In this document: piece by piece, positions 55,071 through 64,000 of the stretch
Numbering within the stretch: the first letter of the stretch is position 1
Layout: each line of letters starts with the position of its first letter
Source of the DNA: Yamagishiella unicocca
Taxonomy: Eukaryota > Chlorophyta > Chlorophyceae > Chlamydomonadales > Volvocaceae
Direction: 5' to 3'
Assembly (NCBI GenBank): GCA_003116995.1
Contig: BDSL01000006.1
Coordinates: 1,888,501 to 1,952,500 of the forward strand
DNA: 64,000 bases
Translations under genes and position numbers: made by a program
The notes under the pieces: model-generated
The model's database searches: none
Seen by the model: the letters and a program-made list of their open reading frames with translations, nothing else
What the model was told of the DNA's origin: nothing

Positions 55071-58000
55071 ATGAGCCTGTCGCTGGAGTCCTTGCACGCT
55101 CAGCTGAACGTAAGTTTTATTATCCGCAACATACGAAAGTAGGCGCAGTTTTGCGGGAGAGTGTGAAAAGTTGCAACGCTATCCTGCTGGCTTGGCGCAG
55201 GCGCAGGCGCAGCTGCTGAGCGAAGTCTGCCAGCGGACAGCGCTCTTGGAAAAGGTTTTACGTACCGTCACCCTGCACCTTGGACTCGATGACCCGCGGC
55301 ATGGAGCAGGTATGTTGCGCGTCTTGTCGGCTCGCCGGACCGCTTCAATTAAGGCCTCCACAGCTACGTCGTAAACATATTTGGAAATAATCCGCATCAG
55401 AAAATCTGGGTTTACGCCAGGCCTTTACGATTGCTGTACTCCTCTACCTCCTGGCCCGCGCCGTTCCGCATTTCCACGACCCTCAGGGCCAGCATCCAAC
55501 GGCTCTGACATATGCGCCGTAAATGACCGACACACGCCGGCGGGGAAACCTCTGCAGAGCAGCGTCGCCGCTGACGGCGCGGCAAATGCCCAATTCGGAC
55601 TCTACCCCTTCACGGATCAGCAGCACCATCAGACGCAGCTGCACCAGCAGCCTCCCAATGGGCTCCTTTCGCGACAACAGCATCAGCACCCCGAGGAGCC
55701 CTTGCACGGACTGACCCACGACTCCAACAGCCTTCCAACACAGCAGCCTCTCGGCAACTTGAACCACGTCGCCGGCGGCGGCCGGGGCGGGGCAGGGCAG
55801 GCTGCAGACCGCGACCGGAGCCGAGACCGCGACCGAGACTTGGACCCAGATCAGGGCGCTGGGCTGGTGGCCTCCCCCTGTAAATCCGCCTGGTCAGCCA
55901 GGTACGACACGGGGTCATCGTACGACACGGGGTCATCTTCCGGATGGGTGCGCTGCCGCTGGCTGCCTGGCTGGCGCCAGGCAGCCCCCTCTCCGGCTGC
56001 AGACAGGGCGGCTCCGGAACCCAATCCGGCACGCCAGCACTCCAGGGAACGCCCCAATCCCCATCCCTCCTGGCGCGCTCCACGTTGCCCTTGCCCCGCG
56101 GCTCCCGACAGCGGCCGCCTTCAACCCACTCCACCGCCTCCCGCCACGCCCCCACATGTATGTTGCCCCTGGCCCCGGTGCGAACAGGGATGACCTCAGT
56201 GCCTACAGCGCCGCCTCCACGGCCATGTCGCTGCCCGCCACATTCCGGGCGCCGCCGCGGCCGCAGGGGCTGGCGGCGGCGGCAGCGAGGGCGCAGGCGC
56301 TGGCGGAGGCGGAGGCGGTGGGGCCGCCGGCAGGTCGAGGCGGCGGTGGGCCTCGCGCTGAGGCCGGCGGCGGTGCGGCGCCGGCAGGCGTGGGTAGTGG
56401 CGGCGGTGGCGGTGGCGGCGGTGGCGAGGCGTTTCCCGAGCTGGCTGACGACGAGACGCTGGCGAAGGTGGGGACACGGGGGCCTTATGTCGGGCAGCGG
56501 CGCGCAATGGCTCCGAAACCCTCCGCTCTCCCCTGCGTCTCCCGCTCCTCCCCAAGGGGGAGGTTCTTCTTCCGCACACGGGTTTTCCTTGCATCCCCTT
56601 CCACCTCGGTCGCCGGCAACCGCTCCATTGCGCACTTCGCTCCGGTTCAAGGAATGATTTGGGTGGCTGGGTTGCCATCCGCCCTAATTGACTTTCAAAC
56701 GTAACTGCCCGGGCGGCTTCCCTTCCCTCACTGGCCCTACCTGTGAACTCCGGCAGCTGCTGGCAGCTGCTGGCGCCGACGCACATCCCTGGGCGCGACT
56801 GCTGGCGGCCACCAGCTGGGCGGAGCACAAGCTGGCAGCACCGGGAGGCGCCGTCGCAGAGCCCCCAGCAGACCCCTGGGTCTCTGAAGCCGCGGCTGCC
56901 GACGGCGGTGGCGGCGGTGGCGGTTGCGGCGGCACAGATGGTGCGGCGGCGGCGGCCGGCCGGCATCCCGCAGCCATGCCGCTGGAGGTGGCGCTGCTGA
57001 TGTACGGATGTACGGGTGTCTTTCGGTGGCGCGCGGTCGGGGAGGGAGAAGATGGGTTGCAAGGAAACCCGTGTACGAAAGGAAAGGCCGTTGGGTGAGT
57101 GGGTCGCTTGCCCTGGTGGGTAGCAACGGGCTGCATGGAGTGCCGGCGGCGGCGGCCTGTCGCGCCTCCACTGGCTTTTCACGTCACTGCAACAATGATT
57201 TGCTCGCCGCCCGCCAGGGCGGCACCCCCCTGGAGCGACGCATCGCCGCGCACCTGCTGTGGTTCATCAGTCGCTCCGAGGAGGGCGCACGTGCACTGTA
57301 CGACACAGCGGCGGAGGCCGTTCAGGCCGACGGCCGCAGCGGCCGCTGCGGCGACGGCGGCGCCATTGGCGCCGACGTCGGCGGGTCGGCGGTGGCCGAG
57401 GGAGGCGGTCTGGTGGGCGCACTGGTGGCCGCTATGGGCGGCCAGGATGTGCACGCGGCCAAGGCGGCGGCGCTGGCGCTGCACAACGCTGTGATGGTGC
57501 CGGGCGGCGCAGAGGCCCTGGAGGTGAGGCCGGGTGTGGTCGGGCGGGAGGCATCTCGTGTCTTGTGGAAAGGGGCTTGTGTGGGTTGCTGATGCAGCGA
57601 TTTGCTTGTACGGCGATTCCAAAAGGGCACGTGTATGGAACTGGGGCACACGCCTCCCGATGCCTACCAAGGGTTGCCCACACCTCGCGCTTATCTCCCG
57701 CGCCGTTGCAGGGCTGCTGCGGCGACCTGGTGGCAGCGCTGCTGGACATGCTGGCAGCCAGCGATGACATAGGAGGGGAGGCGGCGGCGGCATGCCTGGC
57801 GGCGGCGGCGGAGCGGAGCGGGCGGATGAGGGAGCAGATGATGGCGGGGGGCGGCGTGGAGGTGCGCATGTTTGTGTGTGGGGGAAGCCGAGTCCTTAGT
57901 TCTCGACCGTCGAGTCTGTAGCGGCGCTAGACCTCGGCGTGGGACCTCATCCCTCCAGATCCTGGCTCCTGTGCCTGCAGGCGCTCTCCACGCTGCTGCG

Positions 58001-58932
58001 GTGTGGCGACCCTTCCACGCAGACCAGCGCAGCCGGAGCACTGGAGCATCTGTCGCTGGTGGGGGCTCCAGGGAGAGGAAGGCGCTCCAGGGAGGGGAGG
58101 GCAGAACGGGATGTTTAATGGGACGAGGCCCGATGAGATGAGGAGGAGGGCGCGCCAGGGTGTCCGGAGCGGGTCGAGTCGAGGGACCGGAGCTCCTGAG
58201 GCAGTCAAGGGGACCGGGAGCTGGGCTGCGGCTTTGTCCTACGCTGGACGATCCTCGTCGGACGTGTTGCTGCCGGACCCGACCTGTGGGTGCTGCTGTG
58301 AACCCTGGGGTGCGGTTGTTTGATGCCGCGTGCTGTGCGTGCTGTGCGTGCTGTGGGTGCTGTGGGTGCTGCAGGAGGTCGAGGGGGCGGCACGGCTGGC
58401 GGCTGGCGGCGGCGCGCGACAAGTGGTGGAGCTGCTGCGGCATGGCGATGGAGCGGCGAGGGTGGGTCGGAGCGGCGGCGGCTGGGCGGTTCGCGAGTGT
58501 TTCGCAGCGGGGGTCGTACAGTGGTTTGGGAGACCGTGCGTCCGGAGGCTCTACTAACTGCACGGTCTCCGAAAGAGTTGTTTTTTGTTGAGGTGGGCAG
58601 GGGTACGACCGCGCTTCGGACAACAAGGGGCTGCAAGGTAGGTTTGCGGCCGCTAGCGGCGCCGCACCACCGACGGGCGTTGGCTGGTACCGAGTGCATG
58701 TACGGCGTCATCATGATGCCACGAGAGCTGGCTGGTGGCCTGTGCGGTACGACACCTGCAGGCCACACCAACTCACTCACTCCCAATCCCTCCAGTCCAC
58801 AAAGCAGCCCCCACCCCGCCGCGCCCTGTGTCGCAACCCATCCCGCCGGCCCCTGCGCGCCGGAAGGTCCGTGCCGCGGGCATACTGCGCAACCTGGCGG
58901 ATGTGGCGGACTGCCACCACGCGCTGCTGCGG
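55071..58932 (+). CDS. Armadillo-repeat protein, 3'-truncated copy
   Basis: Likely exons: 55071-55109 (MSLSLESLHAQLN), 55162-55309 (CEKLQRYPAGLAQAQAQLLS ... LHLGLDDPRHGAG), 55488-55947 (Gln/His-rich QQHHQTQLHQQPPNG, then a DRDRSRDRDRD charged run), about 56003-56467 (Ala/Gly-rich, ending EAFPELADDETLAK), 56757-56987 (LLAAAGADAHPWARLLAATS), 57218-57523 (GGTPLERRIAAHLLWFISRS), 57712-57861 (CCGDLVAALLDMLAASDDIG), 57981-58058 (ALSTLLRCGDPSTQTSAAGA), 58375-58461 (AARLAAGGGARQVVELLRHG) and about 58800-58932 (RKVRAAGILRNLADVADCHH). The last six show armadillo/HEAT-like helices, usually protein-binding. The 55947/56003 junction and the start of the last exon are uncertain. After the donor at 58933 the gene is cut by the duplication breakpoint, so no stop or later exon belongs to this copy. 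Function is unknown. Confidence 0.68.
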
Positions 58933-58957
58933 GTGCGTCTTGAGTTCGAGTTTGGAT

Positions 58958-61619
58958 GCGCCGGCCGACACGTGGGTCGCCGCGGCCCCCTGCGGCCGGT
59001 CTTGGTCCCGCAGCAGCGCCTGCGCCAGCCGCTGCTTGGCGGCGCTCATAACGACCACCTGCGTAACGAGCACGAGGCCCGGGCGTTGGCGGTTAGGCAG
59101 TTGGGCAGTTAGACGTGCGCCATCTAAAAGGAAGCCGCACACCCATGCACAACCGCCCGCCTCGCCCCACAGCCCCCACGCGACACCAACCTGCGGAGTG
59201 CGCAGGTTCGCCTTGCGGCGCCGCTCCTCATCCTGCTTCTTGTACTTGTCCGCCGCCGCCCGCCGCGCAGCCACCGCCCGGGCCGCCCGCCACCGCCGCG
59301 CCGCCACCGCGCGGGGCCGCTCCTCATCCTGCTTCTTGAACTTGTCCGCCGCCGCCCGCCGCGCCGCCACCGCCTCCCTCTTCGCCTTCCTGGCCGCCCC
59401 CAGCTCGTTCCATAGCGACACGTATTCCTTAGCCAGGAGACGCTCCAGGGCCCGAGACCCTGCGGTAGGGCCGGAGAGCCCGGCAGCAAGTTACCGTTGT
59501 GCGTGTAGAGCACTCGTCAGCAGCCCTCCCTCGAGTGGCCACTCGGCTTCTACCAGTAAGGCCCACGAGTCCGGCCCCCACGAGTTGCTACTCGGGTTTG
59601 CGTTTCAACTCCGCTCCCCCCTCTCATACCTGTTGTGTAACCAAGTCTTTATGCGCCCCTCTCATACGCCTTGGGATGGCTTCCCCGGCTAGCACTTCAC
59701 CGCCCTGACGTCCCATCGGGGCCCCCACCCGCCCCCGGAGGCTTAGCTCACCCTGTACTCGGTGCAATGCCGCCAACGCGCCCCGCTCCCTAGCCTCCTC
59801 CTTGTCCGCCACCGCGTACTGCTTGTCCAATAAGACCACGATGTCGTCCTCCACGTGCTTGATGTCCGGCAACACCACCTGCGCGCGGGCGCGACCCGTG
59901 GGTCGGCCAGGCGTGTGAACCCCTTCCCGCCGCTCCTCCCCCGGGCTCCAGCAGCGCACCCGGCGACCCACCGGTATCCCGCCTAAGGCTGCCACCGTTA
60001 GGAGCCCCTCCAGCAGCCTGGGGGCCTGGCTACGGCCAACCGCCAACCACCAACCGCCCGCAGCCCTCTGGTGACCCATCCATCACGATCCCGGCGCCGT
60101 CCGCACTGAAGGCACAAAAACACACACGATTCCCCCCGTGGCCCCATCCCGTCAGCCTTCAGGACCCCACCCCTCGTTTAACTGCCGACCAACGGGTTTC
60201 CTCTCAACCCCGCCTTTCCCCCCTCGTGTCCACCTTGCACGCCCACATGCCGCTGCTCGTCATTCGGGGTGTCAGCCTGGCCCCGGGCCGCTTCTCCTTC
60301 TGTAGCCACTCGTGCAGGTGCATGGTGGGGCTCTGGGAGGTGTAGTACCCCGCCTTGCTGTTGATCTGCATCATGCCACCGCCGGCGGCGGGTGCAGCCG
60401 CCACGGCTGCGGCCAGGGTGCTGGGGGCTGCGCCGGGTTGGGTGCGCAGCGGTGGGGAGAGCGGGGAGGGCGGAAGCGGGGAAACCGTGTGTGTGGGTGT
60501 GTGTGTGTGTGGGTGGGTGGGTGGGTGGAGGGCGGAGCAAGGTGACGTGTACGTGGGCGGTCAGGCGGTGCGACTTGGCCGGGGGTAAGATCGGGTGGCC
60601 CGGCAGCAGCAGGGAACCTTACGGCATGTCCGTCGTCGGCGAGGGTTCGACGGGCTAGAGAGCGGGCGGAGGAGCAAGGCCAGCATCCAACGCAACCTGA
60701 AGGCCCCTTCGATACACCGCATCCCTCACTGCCTCACGTCCAGTCAACGACGGCTTTCGAAGTCACCCGTTCACACGTACGGTCAAGGAGAGGACATCCC
60801 CTTCCCCGCTGTAGGCCCTACCGTGCCCTTTGGCGGCGGCGGCAGCCGCCGCTGCAGCCACGGCGGTGCGGGCGGCGGCCGCGGCGGCCGCAGTCACAGC
60901 CGGGCCCGCGGCCACCGCTGCTGACTTCGATGCCCCGCCGCTGGCGCCGCCGGTGGCGGCGGCGGCCGCACCGTCGCTTCCTCCGTCGCCCCTTTCCTGG
61001 GGTTGCAGCTGGTCAGCGTGCTTGCTGGCGATGTGGTATGTGAGGCGCCCACTCTGTGGATCGCAATCGGTTTACACTTCTACTATTAGACGTTTCAGCA
61101 ATAACTGAGTCACGGGTGTGCGCAATCGCGGGAGCCGCGCGGTTAGGGGGTTTGGTGAGGTTGGGTGGGGTTACAATGGCGCCGGCTCGTACAGCTGACA
61201 TCAGGCGCACATCAGTGCGTCGCGCCGGTGCGTTGGGAACGGGAAGAAACGTGCGTTTCGCTTTCGCTGCGTGCCCGTAGTTGTAAGTCAGGGTGCTGAG
61301 GGTCTAGTGGGGACATGGGCGTGGATGGAAGTGGTCGGCAACGGCGAAGGGGGCCAACTGGCCGCGTCGCCGTGGACCCTACATCCCCGACCCCACCTGC
61401 TGGTATATCTTGTCGCAGTATGGGCATTTAACCTCCTGGTTACGTTTGTCAACAACCGCTGGTCCTTTCGTCCCGCCACCGCTGCCGGACCTGCGCAAGG
61501 GAGAGAGACCCGCATCGCATGCTGCGCGCATGCAACTAGCTACAGCGGCGTCCCGCGCTGACTCACGCAAAGATCTTATTGGCCTTCTTCTTCTCCTCGC
61601 GGTTCCTTATGCCGCCCAT
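58958..61619 (-). pseudogene. 3'-truncated duplicate of the DEVH helicase
   Basis: Copies of helicase exons 1-7: ATG at 61619 ([18 protein letters not shown]), the C2H2 finger exon near 61490-61397, the poly-Ala exon, the dsRBD-like exon ([20 protein letters not shown]), [20 protein letters not shown] near 59860, and an exon from [20 protein letters not shown]. In that exon about 32 extra Ala/Arg residues repeat the [16 protein letters not shown] block. The seventh exon breaks at ATHVSAGA and continues as the antisense of the armadillo gene. UBA, RWD and all helicase motifs are missing. It could yield at most a short protein with the zinc finger and dsRBD-like region. Confidence 0.88.
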
Positions 61620-62881
61620 CTTTGCAGGGCTTGCGAGCAGCACGGCCGCCGCGCACAATCTGGGGAATGATTAATTCGGGCGCCAATTCCTTCCCCCTAA
61701 CTAAGAATCGAAGGAAACATACTTGCAGAAGATTTAATGTCCAGATTGGTAGGGGCACCAGCGCCAAAGATCTATCAAAATGGTGGCGCCTTTCATCATC
61801 ACAACGTACGCTTGCGCGATGGTTAGAGAGATTGAAAACGGCAATGGAAGCAACAAATTAGAACGACACAAAGGAAGTTTAGTTCTGGCTAACGGCTTTT
61901 GGATCGGGAAAGTGCGATGAAATGTTGCGTGCGTCTGTGAGCCTGCAATAAGTTACCGGAGTTTTGATACAATCTGACTGTTCAACGCCAAGTATTAGGT
62001 ATCAGGCGGTGTAGGCCGGCTCCTCCACAAGCTGCTGCTCCAACAGCTGAGCTCAGGGGCGGCCGCCGCCCCATGGGTCATCTCAGGCGCACTAATTGCA
62101 AAACGCCACAACGAGCTAAGATCCATACCTCCCCCAGCAGCATGTTCCGAAAAACCCTTCGAATCCTCCATAAGGCATGCGGGTCCACATCCCTCCATGC
62201 TGCTGCCAAGCCACGGCGCAGGACGGTATTCTGGGCCTTCCCACTGCGTGGTACATTTCCGACCCGGCGCGACCCGACTAAGCTATGACCCTGGTTTCCT
62301 GCCGGGATACCTGCTGAGGACGGATCGCCTGCGACCGCTTTGGCGATCGTACAGTTCGTACGGTTGTGGAGGAAGCAGAACTACGTCTGGCTGCCGCCAG
62401 CCCCGGCGAAACCCTAAACCCAAACTTCATCACACACTGTGCGTCTGAGTAAAAAATGAGCAGGCGAGGGGATGTGACGGTGTGGGGATTGCAGCCCTGG
62501 TACTCTGCTCGCCCACTGAGAGGATTGTTGTTTGCAGACTGCAAAATATGTATTTTTGCACCGACAGACACGGGCTGCCGCTAAGATCATAAAATCAGTT
62601 GTAAGGCTTGGGAGTCCTTTGCGGCGGAATTCGACACCGCTGCGTGGTAGGTTGGTTCAGTAGGGTTCAGGACGGCGCAGGAACCGTGTTCGGATCCGAG
62701 TTCCGTACGCTCGTTATATTTTAACCAGGGTTCTACCGCGCGTCCGTCCACACGGCTCCAGTACTGCTTTAGTACCTAATGAAGCTTCAACGCAATCGCA
62801 TGATTTCCTAGGTGCCGCAAATCACAGCTCCTGCAGATCGCGACGCCCTACCGCCCGGCGAGGCGGGATCAAACGTCCAGC

Positions 62882-64000
62882 ATGAGCCTGTCGCTGGAGT
62901 CCTTGCACGCTCAGCTGAACGTAAGTTTTATTATCCGCAACATACGAAAGTAGGCGCAGTTTTGCGGGAGAGTGTGAAAAGTTGCAACGCTATCCTGCTG
63001 GCTTGGCGCAGGCGCAGGCGCAGCTGCTGAGCGAAGTCTGCCAGCGGACAGCGCTCTTGGAAAAGGTTTTACGTACCGTCACCCTGCACCTTGGACTCGA
63101 TGACCCGCGGCATGGAGCAGGTATGTTGCGCGTCTTGTCGGCTCGCCGGACCGCTTCAATTAAGGCCTCCACAGCTACGTCGTAAACATATTTGGAAATA
63201 ATCCGCATCAGAAAATCTGGGTTTACGCCAGGCCTTTACGATTGCTGTACTCCTCTACCTCCTGGCCCGCGCCGTTCCGCATTTCCACGACCCTCAGGGC
63301 CAGCATCCAACGGCTCTGACATATGCGCCGTAAATGACCGACACACGCCGGCGGGGAAACCTCTGCAGAGCAGCGTCGCCGCTGACGGCGCGGCAAATGC
63401 CCAATTCGGACTCTACCCCTTCACGGATCAGCAGCACCATCAGACGCAGCTGCACCAGCAGCCTCCCAATGGGCTCCTTTCGCGACAACAGCATCAGCAC
63501 CCCGAGGAGCCCTTGCACGGACTGACCCACGACTCCAACAGCCTTCCAACACAGCAGCCTCTCGGCAACTTGAACCACGTCGCCGGCGGCGGCCGGGGCG
63601 GGGCAGGGCAGGCTGCAGACCGCGACCGGAGCCGAGACCGCGACCGAGACTTGGACCCAGATCAGGGCGCTGGGCTGGTGGCCTCCCCCTGTAAATCCGC
63701 CTGGTCAGCCAGGTACGACACGGGGTCATCGTACGACACGGGGTCATCTTCCGGATGGGTGCGCTGCCGCTGGCTGCCTGGCTGGCGCCAGGCAGCCCCC
63801 TCTCCGGCTGCAGACAGGGCGGCTCCGGAACCCAATCCGGCACGCCAGCACTCCAGGGAACGCCCCAATCCCCATCCCTCCTGGCGCGCTCCACGTTGCC
63901 CTTGCCCCGCGGCTCCCGACAGCGGCCGCCTTCAACCCACTCCACCGCCTCCCGCCACGCCCCCACATGTATGTTGCCCCTGGCCCCGGTGCGAACAGGG
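62882..64000 (+). CDS. Armadillo-repeat protein, second copy (partial)
   Basis: Identical exon plan to the gene at 55071: MSLSLESLHAQLN at 62882-62920, the CEKLQRYPAGLAQAQ exon from about 62973, and the Gln/His-rich exon from about 63299. It runs off the window before the armadillo repeats. As the outer copy of a direct tandem duplication it should retain the original 3' end, so this is likely the intact gene. That cannot be seen here. Confidence 0.7.

Larger units (their letters stand above)
51121..58957 (+). repeat. Tandem segmental duplication, copy 1
   Basis: The 7.84-kb unit starts at GCGCCGGCCGACCCGTGGGT inside helicase exon 7 and ends about 25 bp beyond the last visible armadillo exon. 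Copy 2 begins at 58958 with the same sequence. Long stretches (for example 54184-55900 against 61995-63710) differ at only a few bases, so the duplication is recent. The offset drifts from 7,837 to 7,811 because of minisatellite and exon length differences. Confidence 0.95.
58958..64000 (+). repeat. Tandem segmental duplication, copy 2 (runs off window)
   Basis: This repeats copy 1 in direct orientation from its first base through at least the armadillo exon near 55.9-56.2 kb of copy 1. Differences include fewer 15-bp minisatellite units (59562), an exon expansion near 59270-59365, and scattered substitutions. Confidence 0.95.

Noticed and set aside
56196..58786. Long minus-strand frames (up to 346 residues) opposite the armadillo gene
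   Set aside because: Arg/Pro/Ala-rich shadow frames caused by GC-rich third positions.

Overview
The window looks like nuclear DNA of a volvocine-type green alga. The case rests on GC-rich, many-exon genes with GT..AG introns, Ala/Gly/Gln homopolymer tracts, an IPT/TIG fibrocystin-like gene, a chromodomain Ty3 element and abundant DNA transposons. Species assignment is inference. I saw no rRNA, tRNA, CRISPR array or bacterial-type operon.

Layout. (1) 1-14.1 kb: a minus-strand IPT/PA14 (PKHD1/fibrocystin-like) gene. One of its introns is interrupted by a 7.45-kb terminal-inverted-repeat (TIR) element at 6098-13547. That element has 28-bp perfect TIRs and a 3-bp target duplication (CGA). It carries an 83-bp-period palindromic minisatellite, a divergent pair of unknown genes, a decayed tyrosine recombinase and a 112-bp satellite. 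(2) 14.1-18.2 kb: a related solo terminus, a 461-bp near-perfect palindrome, and a 1,297-bp hAT element with an exact 8-bp target duplication. (3) 18.28-23.66 kb: a complete Ty3/gypsy chromovirus with seemingly identical 324-bp LTRs, a 5-bp target duplication, and no visible protease. (4) 23.7-26 kb: a tandem array and the N-terminal half of a PIF/Harbinger transposase. (5) 26.04-34.95 kb: a second large TIR element with ends starting CCCTATG, also carrying a divergent unknown gene pair, and itself invaded by a 1.77-kb Harbinger element. (6) 35-39.3 kb: a hypothetical gene and a broken Ty1/copia pol interrupted by a LINE 3' end. (7) 40.6-53.8 kb: a complete 26-exon DHX29/DHX57-type DEVH RNA helicase gene (minus strand). 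It is head-to-head with an armadillo-repeat gene (plus strand, from 55071).

The right end is a direct tandem segmental duplication. The roughly 7.8-kb unit 51121-58957 is repeated from 58958 to beyond the window end. The duplication leaves one complete helicase gene, one 3'-truncated helicase copy, one 3'-truncated armadillo gene, and a second armadillo copy that runs off the window.

The host genes (fibrocystin-like, helicase, armadillo) show no evident shared pathway. The dominant theme is nested transposition into introns and intergenic DNA. The best candidates for something undescribed are the two CCCTATG-ended large TIR elements and the protease-less chromovirus.
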